Origin: Chitinophagales bacterium
GTDB lineage: Bacteria > Bacteroidota > Bacteroidia > Chitinophagales > Saprospiraceae
Assembly (NCBI GenBank): GCA_013298955.1
Contig: JAAFJT010000048.1
Coordinates: 1-36,323, forward strand
Reading direction: 5' to 3'
Length of the DNA stretch: 36,323 nucleotides
The position numbers and the translations under genes were made by a program. The notes under the pieces were generated by a model. It saw nothing but the letters and a program-made list of their open reading frames with translations, searched no databases and was not told where the DNA came from. Below are positions 25,905 to 33,796 of this stretch, one piece after another. Numbering within the stretch: position 1 is the stretch's first letter; each line of letters starts with the position of its first letter.

Positions 25905-27068
25905 TCATTTGGGCGAATACCCAATTGTACTACACGCCAACTTGGGCGCATTTCGATGCACAGGATTGGCATACATTTCCAAAAAGGGAGCAACTATTGC
26001 TGGATTATCCCTATCTATTCTTTTTTGCATGCGCTCCACAAAATACGTTTTTTCGGCAACCGAATAGAAAGGCGCATATTGCTCCGAATCCGTTTGCAAA
26101 TCCGCCGCAATGTAATTTGATGGCCATAATTTATAATTACTAATAATTTGATTATCAATAACTTGTGTCAATGATTTAATAAATTGATTCGGATTTGTTA
26201 TATCTTTTAAAGTGTCTAATTCAGCGTTGAAATCCGTGCAAGCCGCAATATGAATTCGTTTTTTCTGCCCCGTAATACCTGTGATAATGGCGTTGAAATC
26301 ATCTTTTTCGCCTTTGATATATTTTTCCTGCCGCGCTTGCGCCAATAATTCTGGGATTTTCAATATATCGGTTGGGTCATATTCGTAAGAAATCGCAATC
26401 GGTACGACCTTTAATTGTTTGAAATAAGTAAGCAAATCCATTTTTCCCGCCGCCATCGAAAGCATTTTCAATACGCCCGCATGGGTTGCATCTTTCCCAT
26501 CTTTGGTTCGACCTTCCCGTTGCGCGAGCCAGACAGGACGGTGCTGCTCCATCAATAAATGATGGATGTATTTCGACATAACAATAGAGCTTTGCAAGAG
26601 TTCTCTCGGAGTTAAACCCCTCAAAACCAAGAAGTTGCGATTGATTTTAGCGATTTTATTTAAAAAAGGATGGCGCACTAAATTATCCCCAATCGCGGAA
26701 GCCGTGAGGCGCAAACCGTGTTCAAATAAGGTCAAATTGATTAAAGACGTATCTAAAAAAATATCTCTATGATTGGAGATATATAGATAAGCGGCATCAG
26801 GCGACAAGGTTTCAAAACCAGAAGTCGTCAATGCCTGTGAAGAGGTTTCCAAAATGCGCCGTATGATTTTAGAAACAAATCGGGCTTGGAAATCTTGGGT
26901 CGAATGCACCGTTTTCAATTGTGCTTTCCATTCCGCCTCCGTTTGGTTCGGAAAGGCAAATTGCATAATGGTTTTCAACATCGGTTCGTCCAAAATGGAT
27001 AAAATTGCGGCATGAACCTCCGTATCGTGAAAAGGTCGAATAGAGTCGAATGAATTAATTGGTAACAT
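25905..27068 (-). CDS. lysophospholipid/glycerol-phosphate acyltransferase-like protein
   Basis: A 387-residue protein with the acyltransferase motifs of the PlsB/PlsC superfamily, which transfer acyl chains to glycerol-3-phosphate or lysophospholipids at the inner membrane. Motif I is NHRDIFLD (H100, D106), motif II may be NRNFLVLRG (143-151), motif III is QREGRTKDG (E185, R187) and motif IV is VVPIAISYEYDPTD. There is no signal peptide or strong transmembrane segment. The N-terminal 80 residues are helical and not diagnostic. Exact substrate is unknown. No neighbour is obviously functionally linked; upstream lies a 443-bp gene-free stretch mostly made of a tandem array. Confidence 0.8.
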   Translation of the reverse strand: MLPINSFDSIRPFHDTEVHAAILSILDEPMLKTIMQFAFPNQTEAEWKAQLKTVHSTQDFQARFVSKIIRRILETSSQALTTSGFETLSPDAAYLYISNHRDIFLDTSLINLTLFEHGLRLTASAIGDNLVRHPFLNKIAKINRNFLVLRGLTPRELLQSSIVMSKYIHHLLMEQHRPVWLAQREGRTKDGKDATHAGVLKMLSMAAGKMDLLTYFKQLKVVPIAISYEYDPTDILKIPELLAQARQEKYIKGEKDDFNAIITGITGQKKRIHIAACTDFNAELDTLKDITNPNQFIKSLTQVIDNQIISNYKLWPSNYIAADLQTDSEQYAPFYSVAEKTYFVERMQKRIDRDNPAIVAPFLEMYANPVHRNAPKLACSTIGYSPK

Positions 27069-27154
27069 AAATTTAAAAAAATGAATTATTTTAATGCAAA
27101 ATGCTGCATTTTAAGTGATTAATGTTAAAGAATCGCAAAATAGGATTTGCACCT

Positions 27155-27391
27155 AAAATTTCGTAAATTTTTCAAATTTACAAAATTTGTTGCACACAAA
27201 ATAGTAAAATTTCGTAAATTTTTCAAATTTACGAAATTTGTTCACACAAAATAGTAAAATTTCGTAAATTTTTCAAATTTACGAAATTTGTTGCACACAA
27301 AATAGTAAAATTTCGTAAATTTTTCAAATTTACGAAATTTGTTGCACACAAAATAGTAAAATTTCGTAAATTTGAAAAATTTACGAAATTT
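27155..27391. repeat. five-unit tandem array of a palindromic 50/51-bp repeat
   Basis: Units start near 27155, 27206, 27256, 27307 and 27358. Each contains the core AAATTTCGTAAATTT, three or four central bases, and the inverted copy AAATTTACGAAATTT, joined by a linker reading about TGTTGCACACAAAATAGT. The first unit has one arm mismatch (TTTACAAAATTT) and the second linker is one base shorter. The fifth core has GAAA in place of TTC at the centre, which makes it the exact reverse complement of the others. Apart from this array, the gap 27069-27511 holds only A+T-rich DNA. Confidence 0.9.
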
Positions 27392-27511
27392 GTTGCGCAA
27401 ATCTATTTGTAGCCAACATTCCTTTGGGGCGATTCTTTAACTTTTAACTACTTAACGCAAAGATATTGAAATATTAAATTATTTTCAAAATCATTCTTGA
27501 TTCAAATGCGC

Positions 27512-29071
27512 CTATCGCGCCCAGCCTTCTCTATCTAAACTCCGATATTGAATCGCTTCCGCCAAATGTTCCATTTGAATTTGTGGGCTGCCCGATAAAT
27601 CCGCAGACGTACGCGCCACTTTCAAAATGCGGTCATACGCCCGCGCCGAAAGTTGCAATCGCTCCATTGCTTTTTTCAAAGTTTCCAAACCAAGGGGGTC
27701 TAAAATGCACACTTCACGCACCATTCGGCTTGGCATTTGCGCATTACAATACACCTCTTTTGTATCTTTAAACCGTTCATTTTGAATGTTTCGCGCCTGA
27801 ATTACGCGGGCAACAATATCTTTACTATTTTCTTTGGGCGGGTCGATAGAAGCTAATTCTTCCAATTTTACAGGCGTAACTTCCACATGTAAATCAATTC
27901 TATCCAATAACGGACCCGAAATTTTATTTAAATACCGCTTCACAACGATACTTCCACAAACGCAATCTTTCTCAGGATGATTGTAATAGCCACACGGACA
28001 GGGATTCATCGACGCTATTAACATGAAACTTGCGGGATAATCCACCGTCATCCGCGCCCGCGAAATCGTCACCCGCCGTTCCTCCATCGGTTGCCGCAAC
28101 ACTTCCAAAACAGCCCTTTTAAATTCTGGTAATTCGTCCAAAAACAAAACGCCATTGTGCGCCAATGAAATTTCACCCGGCATTGGGTCACTGCCGCCAC
28201 CCACTAACGCGACATCACTAATCGTATGATGCGGCGACCGAAACGGGCGAATCGGCACTAAGGCGGCATCAGGCGGTAAAATGCCCGCCACCGAATGCAC
28301 TTTGGTCGTTTCCAATGATTCGCGCAGGGTCAAAGGCGGCAAAATAGTTGGAATACGGCGCGCCAACATCGTTTTGCCTGCACCGGGTGGTCCAATCAAA
28401 ATCGCGTTATGACCGCCAGAAGCAGCTAATTCTAAAGCCCGTTTGATATTTTCTTGTCCTTTGACATCTGAAAAATCAACATCTGTAAAAGATTGATTTT
28501 CTGCAAACTCAGCATCAATATCAACCGTAATGGGTTCTAAATTGATTTTATCATTCAAAAAATCGGCAATTTGACGCAAATGATCCATCCCAAAAACGTT
28601 CAAGCCTTTCACAATCGCGGCTTCTCGGGCATTGGCTTTTGGAAGAAAAATGCCTTTAAACCCTTCCTTTTGCGCCTGCACCGCAATCGGTAACGCGCCT
28701 TTGATAGGGCGCAAACTGCCATCTAAGGACAATTCACCCATCAAAATATATTTATTTAAATCCACCTGTTTAATCTGGTCTGTAGCAGCCAAAAACGCAA
28801 CGGCAATCGCCACGTCATACGCCGAACCTTCTTTGCGCAAGTCCGCAGGCGCGAGATTGACCACTGTTTTGATGCGTTCCATGTGCATCCCCGCATTTTT
28901 GACGGCGGCTTCGATGCGTTGTAAGCCTTCGCGCACAGCATTGTCGGGAAGTCCGACTAAAAAATAAAAACGGTCTGTTTGGGCAGAAAGCGTCCCGCCG
29001 ACATTGACCTCTACCGTAATCGTTTGAGCGTCAATGCCTTTGACAGCACCCGCATAAGTTTTTACTAACAT
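27512..29071 (-). CDS. comM: ComM/YifB-family Mg-chelatase-like AAA+ ATPase
   Basis: A 519-residue cytosolic ATPase of the ComM (YifB) family; ComM is a hexameric helicase that helps integrate incoming DNA in natural transformation by branch migration. The N-terminal ChlI-like domain (about 20-140) includes FYFLVGLPDNAVREG, VVNLAPADLRKEGSAYD and ILMGELSLDGSLRPI. The AAA+ core has Walker A GPPGAGKT (227-234), SPHHTISDVALVGGG, and Walker B LFLDELPEF (309-317). A cysteine cluster CPCG...DCVCG (358-373) may bind metal. The C-terminal part ends with ARTSADLSGSPQIQMEHLAE, typical of the family. Length is normal. It is monocistronic. Confidence 0.95.
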   Translation of the reverse strand: MLVKTYAGAVKGIDAQTITVEVNVGGTLSAQTDRFYFLVGLPDNAVREGLQRIEAAVKNAGMHMERIKTVVNLAPADLRKEGSAYDVAIAVAFLAATDQIKQVDLNKYILMGELSLDGSLRPIKGALPIAVQAQKEGFKGIFLPKANAREAAIVKGLNVFGMDHLRQIADFLNDKINLEPITVDIDAEFAENQSFTDVDFSDVKGQENIKRALELAASGGHNAILIGPPGAGKTMLARRIPTILPPLTLRESLETTKVHSVAGILPPDAALVPIRPFRSPHHTISDVALVGGGSDPMPGEISLAHNGVLFLDELPEFKRAVLEVLRQPMEERRVTISRARMTVDYPASFMLIASMNPCPCGYYNHPEKDCVCGSIVVKRYLNKISGPLLDRIDLHVEVTPVKLEELASIDPPKENSKDIVARVIQARNIQNERFKDTKEVYCNAQMPSRMVREVCILDPLGLETLKKAMERLQLSARAYDRILKVARTSADLSGSPQIQMEHLAEAIQYRSLDREGWAR

Positions 29072-29275
29072 AATTTTTCTCGGTATGCTTTTTTTTAATA
29101 ATGTTTAACACCATGTTTGTTTCCAAAACCGCGCAATGATAGTTAAAAAAATGAAAGGGATTGAAAATAGGAAAGCTTTTTTTAGAAAAAGCTGATTTTT
29201 AAACTTGAATTTAGTGGATTACAGTGCTTGCAAAACTAAGTAAGTGATTCGGAAACGTCAATTTTAAAACAATTT

Positions 29276-29401
29276 ACTCCTGTTACGCAGTGTTTTTTGA
29301 AGACAAAATATTGTTCTGTAAAAAGGGTCTGTTTCGGAAACCGCTTCGCGCCAAAAACGAAATTAGAGTTGCCTCCTAAAAGAGGACTGCGTAACAGGAG
29401 T
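29276..29401. mobile_element. 126-bp MITE-like element with 16-bp terminal inverted repeats
   Basis: ACTCCTGTTACGCAGT (29276-29291) and ACTGCGTAACAGGAGT (29386-29401) are perfect inverted repeats bounding a non-coding interior that contains GTTTCGGAAAC. No matching direct repeats were found at its edges. The right end lies 3 bp from the arsC stop codon. The rest of the 333-bp gap after comM (29072-29275) shows no gene or repeat. Confidence 0.55.
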
Positions 29402-29404
29402 CGT

Positions 29405-29839
29405 TTAGTTAAAACCCATTCCTAAATGATGGATTTCTACAAAATGTTTGGTGAAATTTTTTATCAAATCGCGGACGGACTCAAAGGATGTCATGATTTC
29501 CGCCTCTGAACCAGTCGCTTGGGCAGGGTCTGGGAAATTGTAATGCACTTTTAAGGCTTTCGTAGGGAAAAACGGGCATCGTTCTTTCGCGTTATCGCAG
29601 ACCGTAATCACATAATTGAATGGAATCGAAACATATTCATCAATATGATTAGACGTATGATGTTGAATGTCAATTTTATCTGCTTTCATAATCGAAATGG
29701 CTCGCGGATTTACGCCATGTGTTTCCACACCTGCACTGTAAATTTTGACTTTTCGACCATCCGTAAAATGTTCAAAATAGCCATGCGCGATTTGGCTGCG
29801 GCAACTGTTGCCTGTACAAAGAATTAAAATATGGATCAT
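29405..29839 (-). CDS. arsC: thioredoxin-dependent arsenate reductase / low-MW phosphatase family
   Basis: A 144-residue protein of the low-molecular-weight phosphatase fold. The P-loop is CTGNSCRS (nucleophile C8), and the redox cysteines of thioredoxin-coupled ArsC are present as C81 and C88 in VCDNAKERCP, with D104 in the FPDPA loop. These three cysteines separate it from ordinary phosphatases and indicate reduction of arsenate to arsenite. It is the last gene of a minus-strand arsR-DUF6428-arsC group, but 252 bp and a MITE-like insertion separate it from DUF6428. No arsenite efflux gene (acr3/arsB) follows; the next gene is comM. Confidence 0.9.
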   Translation of the reverse strand: MIHILILCTGNSCRSQIAHGYFEHFTDGRKVKIYSAGVETHGVNPRAISIMKADKIDIQHHTSNHIDEYVSIPFNYVITVCDNAKERCPFFPTKALKVHYNFPDPAQATGSEAEIMTSFESVRDLIKNFTKHFVEIHHLGMGFN

Positions 29840-29858
29840 ATATAAATGGATTTTTGAA

Positions 29859-29894
29859 TGCGTTTCGGAAAATTGGAAATTTTTCCGAAACGCA
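29859..29894. repeat. hairpin of the GTTTCGGAAA family upstream of arsC
   Basis: TGCGTTTCGGAAAA (29859-29872) and TTTTCCGAAACGCA (29881-29894) are perfect complements around an 8-nt loop. It sits about 20 bp upstream of the arsC start and shares GTTTCGGAAA with 19168-19202. It could be a leader hairpin or another mobile palindrome. Confidence 0.6.
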
Positions 29895-29906
29895 GTTTAT
29901 AAATTA

Positions 29907-30070
29907 ACCTAAGTTGCGCGGTAATACCGTTTTAGGCAGCAAAAAGACTTTCTGGGGACGTGTGTGTGTTGTTTTTTGGAACGGGGCAAAGCCCCGTTCC
30001 AAAAAACAACACACACACGTCCCCATCTCCCTCTTTTCGGCGGCGAAACCGCCTACCGTGCAACTTGGGT
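29907..30070. mobile_element. 164-bp MITE-like element with flanking 6-bp direct repeats
   Basis: The ends are inverted repeats with two mismatches: ACCTAAGTTGCGCGGTA at the left, and ACCCAAGTTGCACGGTA at the right when read on the other strand. AAATTA lies immediately outside both ends (29901-29906 and 30071-30076), as expected for a target-site duplication. The interior contains a perfect palindrome with 34-nt arms (29954-29987 and 29991-30024, loop AAA) and a small GGCGG/CCGCC hairpin (30039-30053). No coding capacity. It separates DUF6428 from arsC. Confidence 0.75.
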
Positions 30071-30091
30071 AAATTACTAATTTCATCTAAG

Positions 30092-30559
30092 TTAACAACA
30101 ACCGCCCTCTGATGTGCAACAAGATTGCGCCACCGTGACTAATTCAAAAACTTTTTGTTTTACTTGTGGCACAAAACAAGTTTCTTTTGCCAAACAATCC
30201 GTTTGTCTTGGCACGAGTGTAAAGGTTTCGCCCTGTATTGCCAAAGCGTATTTGCCTACGGTTTCGGTTTGATATTCGATTTCGACTTCCAAATCTTCAT
30301 CGCCTAAAATCATTTTGGAATTTTCGATGATTTTCAATAAAGCAGTCGGTTTCAAACGGTGATAAATATCAACCGAAACCCAAATTTGGAAATTTGCCCA
30401 TTTTTCGACGTGTATTGAATTGCCACAGTCAATAAAATGTTTGGACGATAAGCCTACTTCCGTAATGTGAAAATGGGCAGGAATCGTTTTGCCAGTTGGC
30501 AATACAAAATTTAAAGATTTTACAGTATTTAATGCCGTTTTTAATTCTGATAATTTCAT
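30092..30559 (-). CDS. DUF6428-family protein of arsenic operons
   Basis: A 155-residue cytosolic protein starting MKLSELKTALNTVKSLNFVL. The segment GKTIPAHFHITEVG and IDCGNSIHVEKWANFQIWV match what I know of DUF6428, found almost only in arsenic-resistance operons of Bacteroidota. The C-terminus is cysteine-rich (QSCCTSEGGCC), suggesting arsenite or metal binding, but no biochemical role is established. Its start lies one base after the arsR stop, so the two genes are almost certainly co-transcribed and translationally coupled. A MITE-like element begins 15 bp or so beyond its stop. Confidence 0.75.
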   Translation of the reverse strand: MKLSELKTALNTVKSLNFVLPTGKTIPAHFHITEVGLSSKHFIDCGNSIHVEKWANFQIWVSVDIYHRLKPTALLKIIENSKMILGDEDLEVEIEYQTETVGKYALAIQGETFTLVPRQTDCLAKETCFVPQVKQKVFELVTVAQSCCTSEGGCC

Positions 30560-30560
30560 T

Positions 30561-30893
30561 TTAGCAACACTTTGTTGGGTTATTGGAATATTCCTTGATA
30601 AACGCGCCCACTACCGCCATGAATTTTTTAAACGGTTCGGGATTGATGCAGTAACAAATCGCTGTGCCTTCGATGTTCCCGCGAATCAAATCGGCTTCTT
30701 TCAACGCTCTAAGGTGTTGAGACACAGTGGGTTGTGATAACGGCAATTCATTGACAATATCGCCACAAATACATTTATCTGTTTTGAGCAAAAACTCAAG
30801 AATCGCTACCCGCGCAGGATGTCCTAAGGCTTTTGCAAAGATTGCCAACTCATTTTGGCTGTCAGTGAAACTTTCTGTTTTAGTTAAACCCAT
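30561..30893 (-). CDS. arsR: ArsR-family winged-helix repressor
   Basis: A 110-residue regulator that releases DNA on binding arsenite. I use the ATG at 30891-30893 (MGLTKTESFTDSQNELAIFA); the longer frame back to 30953 would run through its own operator. The winged helix is clear: AKALGHPARVAILEFLLKTD, CICGDIVNELPLSQPTVSQH for the recognition helix, then IRGNIEGTAICYCINPE. Possible As(III) thiolates are the CICG pair near residue 45, CYC, and the terminal CC. It is the first gene of the ars operon, with a palindromic operator 15 bp upstream and DUF6428 immediately downstream. Confidence 0.92.
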   Translation of the reverse strand: MGLTKTESFTDSQNELAIFAKALGHPARVAILEFLLKTDKCICGDIVNELPLSQPTVSQHLRALKEADLIRGNIEGTAICYCINPEPFKKFMAVVGAFIKEYSNNPTKCC

Positions 30894-30907
30894 ATTTTTA
30901 TTAATTG

Positions 30908-30923
30908 ATTGCAATATTACGAT
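30908..30923 (-). promoter_or_regulatory. probable ArsR operator
   Basis: ATTGCAATATTACGAT is an imperfect palindrome, symmetrical as AT-Y-G-Y-AATATT-R-C-R-AT, 15 bp upstream of the arsR start. On the minus strand the half ATCGTAAT is repeated a short distance upstream. Position and A+T-rich symmetry fit autoregulation by ArsR. Confidence 0.55.
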
Positions 30924-31129
30924 AAATAAAATTACGATGCAAGACGTAGGCATTCTTTTTTTTCAAAATTGGCAAAAAATCGAAAAAAAAGGATACGCCA
31001 TAAATGAAACATCCCCAAATATTTAGATTTTTTGCTTTGGCTTGAAGCCGTGCAGACAACAGAAAAGGATATTCCACAACAACCAACTGATGTAGATGTA
31101 TGCTAAAGTGTTGGTTTTCAATATAGTAT

Positions 31130-31606
31130 AACGTTTGGAGGGTTTGAAACTCTCCATATCGTATAACTATAACGTTTGGAGGGTTTGAAACTCTCCATAT
31201 CGTATAACTATAACGTTTGGAGGGTTTCAAACTCTCCATATCGTATAACTATAACGTTTGGAGGGTTTCAAACTCTCCATATCGTATAACTATAACGTTT
31301 GGAGGGTTTGAAACTCTCCATATCGTATAACTATAACGTTTGGAGGGTTTGAAACTCTCCATATCGTATAACTATAACGTTTGGAGGGTTTCAAACTCTC
31401 CATATCGTATAACTATAACGTTTGGAGGGTTTCAAACCCTCCAAACGTTGTTGTCGAAATGTTGTTGTTGGTTATTGAAAACTCTCCATATCGTATAACT
31501 ATAACGTTTGGAGGGTTTCAAACTCTCCATATCGTATAACTATAACGTTTGGAGGGTTTCAAACCCTCCAAACGTTGTTGTCGAAATGTTGTTGTTGGTT
31601 ATTGAA
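31130..31606. repeat. tandem array of 41-bp palindromic units
   Basis: Eight units start at 31130, 31171, 31212, 31253, 31294, 31335, 31376 and 31417 (exactly 41 bp apart), with two more at 31503 and 31544. Each carries AACGTTTGGAGGGTTT, one central base, then AAACTCTCC (AAACCCTCC in the eighth and tenth) and a CATATCGTATAACTAT linker. After units 8 and 10 the palindrome is completed as AAACCCTCCAAACGTT and followed by the same non-repeat tail of about 35 bp (TTGTCGAAATG...GTTATTGAAA). There are no unique spacers, so it is not a CRISPR array. The DNA between the ars operator and this array (30924-31129) shows nothing recognisable. Confidence 0.9.
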
Positions 31607-31659
31607 ATTCACCTACTTCGATTCAATGAGCATTTCAATAGAATAAAAACGTTTGGAAA

Positions 31660-31957
31660 GACAGCGATTTTCGCTTTGGGAATCATTCTAAATAGGATGC
31701 TTCTGATGTCAAAGATTGGAAGGATATTTTCGGTTGAAGCACCTAAATTAAAACTCAAAAAATCCTTGCAATCCTTGAAATTAGAACAGCAATTTCCGCT
31801 TTGGAAAATTCTTGAAATAGGATGCTGATGATTTTAAGGATTTGAAGGATTTTAAGGATATTTTCAGTTGAAAAGCGCAAATTTTAACTCAAAACATCCT
31901 TTTTATCTTTCAAATCATAAGCATCCTATTTCAAAAATTTCCAAAGCGGAAATTGCT
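31660..31957. repeat. large inverted repeat with a diverged direct copy
   Basis: 31788-31957 is bounded by long inverted arms: AGCAATTTCCGCTTTGGAAA...GAAATAGGATGCT at the left and AGCATCCTATTTC...CCAAAGCGGAAATTGCT at the right, about 38 bp with few mismatches. A diverged direct copy of its left part lies at about 31660-31780 (GCGATTTTCGCTTTGGGAAT, AATAGGATGCTTCTGATG, AAGGATATTTTCGGTTGAA). The right arm ends 6 bp before the stop codon of the acyl-CoA dehydrogenase gene. No ORF with coding character is visible. Confidence 0.75.
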
Positions 31958-31963
31958 GTCCAA

Positions 31964-33760
31964 TTAAAAACAATACGCTTTGCGCTCAATCATTGCTCCT
32001 GCAATTTGACGGCGCATATTTTTCACATTCACCGCAGGATATTTGGTAAACCGTTTCACACCCATCAAAAACGTTTTCAATAAATCGCCTTCTGCAAAAC
32101 TGGAAATGGCATCGGTTGCAAATTTATGCATCCGCGCCGTTCCGTCTGCAAAAACGACTTTCAAAATCGCCTCATAGACTTCTTGACTCACCTCTTTCTC
32201 CATCAACCGCAATTTTTCAACCCGCAACAGCGTTGATTCCATATTAAAAGATTCTATCATCATATCGGCTACATTCATCAAAATCTCTTGTTCTTTTTCC
32301 AAGTTGATTTTGCCATCCATCTGCATTTTCACGGCTCCACCAGCAACCATCAAAATAATTTTTTTGAAATCTTTCATCGCCGCTTTTTCCTCGCCGTACA
32401 AACCCGTCGGACGCGTCATCGAAGGCATGGAAGTCAATTCTTTTTGCACCGCCCAAGCTGGCGTAACAATATCCAATTGTCCTTTCATCGCTTTTTTCAA
32501 CAACATATCGACGGTCAACAACCGATTGATTTCATTCGTCCCTTCATAAATCCGATTGATTCGGCTGTCCCGATATGCCCGCGCCGCGCCGTATTCCTCC
32601 GAATAACCCAATCCGCCATGTACTTGCACGTTCTCATCCACCACATAATCCAACGCCTCAGAACCTGCAACTTTCAAAATGGAACATTCAATCGCATATT
32701 CTTCCGCCGCATCCAACGTCGCATCTGCATAACTCTTGCCTTTCGCTCTCAACACCGCAATCCTATCTTGAATCAATTGAGACACACGGTATTGTGAAGA
32801 TTCTGCGGCAAAATTACGAATAGCCATTTCTGCTAATTTGAATTGAATCGCTCCAAAATTCGCAATCGGTTGTTTGAATTGTTGTCTTTCAACCGCATGT
32901 TTCACGGCTGAATCTGCTACGACTTTCGAGCCGCCCAAACACAAGGCACCCAATTTGAATCGTCCAATATTCAACACATTGAACGCTATCAAATGCCCTT
33001 TGCCAATCTCGCCCAACACGTTTTCAACAGGCACATGCACATTTTCAAAGAAAACTTGTCGTGTCGGCGAACTTTTAATACCCAATTTATCTTCTTCTGC
33101 ACCCAAAGTCAATCCATCTGCACCGCGCGGAACGATGAAACCAGTGAATTTCGTACCGCCAATTTTAGCAAAAACGATGTAAATATCCGCAAAGGCAGCA
33201 CTTGAAATCCACATTTTTTGACCATTCAACACATAATGTTTGCCATCTGCCGTCAAATCAGCCCGTGTTTTCGCCGCCAAAGCGTCTGAACCAGAACCCG
33301 GCTCTGTCAAACAATAACAGGCTTTCAACGTACCCGCCACCAAAGCAGGCAAATATTGTTGTTTTTGCGCTTCATTTCCATAATACAAAATCGGCAACAT
33401 CCCAATCCCCGTTTGCACCGCGAAAGAAACCGTAAAGCCACCGCCTGGCCCCAAAGCGTCACAAATCAAGGTATTCGTGTTCGTATCCATGCCCGAACCA
33501 CCATATTCTTCGGGAATATGCGTTCCCATCAACCCCAATTCGCCCAATTTTTCCAATAAAGCGACATTGTGATTGCCTTTTTGTTTTTCGAGGTCATTGC
33601 GAATCGGGTCAATCTCGTTGCGCACGAAATCTTGAACCGTTTGCTTGACCATCAATTGTTCTTCGGTCAATTGTTCAGGGATGAAAGTTTCGGCTGCCAC
33701 ACTGTCTTGGATGATAAATGCGCCGCCTTTGAGAACACTGTGATTGGTTACTTCGCTCAT
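31964..33760 (-). CDS. acyl-CoA dehydrogenase (VLCAD-like, with C-terminal extension)
   Basis: A 598-residue FAD enzyme catalysing the first step of fatty-acid beta-oxidation. The dehydrogenase core (about 30-420) has CLTEPGSGSDA (150-160) and NGQKMWISSAAFADIYIVFA (FAD/substrate-binding), FENVHVPVENVLGE and NVLNIGRFKLGA. The catalytic Glu is probably E406 in RIYEGTNEINRLL. A C-terminal region of about 180 residues resembles that of mitochondrial VLCAD/ACAD9, and the length is typical of Bacteroidota homologues. It appears monocistronic; beta-oxidation partners are not in the window. A 14-bp palindrome lies in its upstream region (33797-33810), a possible operator. Confidence 0.94.
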   Translation of the reverse strand: MSEVTNHSVLKGGAFIIQDSVAAETFIPEQLTEEQLMVKQTVQDFVRNEIDPIRNDLEKQKGNHNVALLEKLGELGLMGTHIPEEYGGSGMDTNTNTLICDALGPGGGFTVSFAVQTGIGMLPILYYGNEAQKQQYLPALVAGTLKACYCLTEPGSGSDALAAKTRADLTADGKHYVLNGQKMWISSAAFADIYIVFAKIGGTKFTGFIVPRGADGLTLGAEEDKLGIKSSPTRQVFFENVHVPVENVLGEIGKGHLIAFNVLNIGRFKLGALCLGGSKVVADSAVKHAVERQQFKQPIANFGAIQFKLAEMAIRNFAAESSQYRVSQLIQDRIAVLRAKGKSYADATLDAAEEYAIECSILKVAGSEALDYVVDENVQVHGGLGYSEEYGAARAYRDSRINRIYEGTNEINRLLTVDMLLKKAMKGQLDIVTPAWAVQKELTSMPSMTRPTGLYGEEKAAMKDFKKIILMVAGGAVKMQMDGKINLEKEQEILMNVADMMIESFNMESTLLRVEKLRLMEKEVSQEVYEAILKVVFADGTARMHKFATDAISSFAEGDLLKTFLMGVKRFTKYPAVNVKNMRRQIAGAMIERKAYCF

Positions 33761-33796
33761 TGTATTGAAAATGAATGATTTATAAAAATTTTTAAT

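Noticed and set aside
27155-27391. CRISPR array
   Set aside because: The linkers between palindromes are nearly identical, so there are no spacers.
31130-31606. CRISPR array
   Set aside because: Units are contiguous 41-bp repeats with no unique spacers; only one non-repeat tail occurs, and it is itself duplicated. No cas genes are near.
17294-31670. Common mechanism for two 127-bp offsets (susD duplication and the spacing of the duplicated tail in the 41-bp array)
   Set aside because: The number is the same but the sequences are unrelated; taken as coincidence.
30954-31963. Short open frames in the repeat region
   Set aside because: They are made of repeat units (for example repeated LEGFKLS/VWRVSNPPN-like stretches) and show no protein family.
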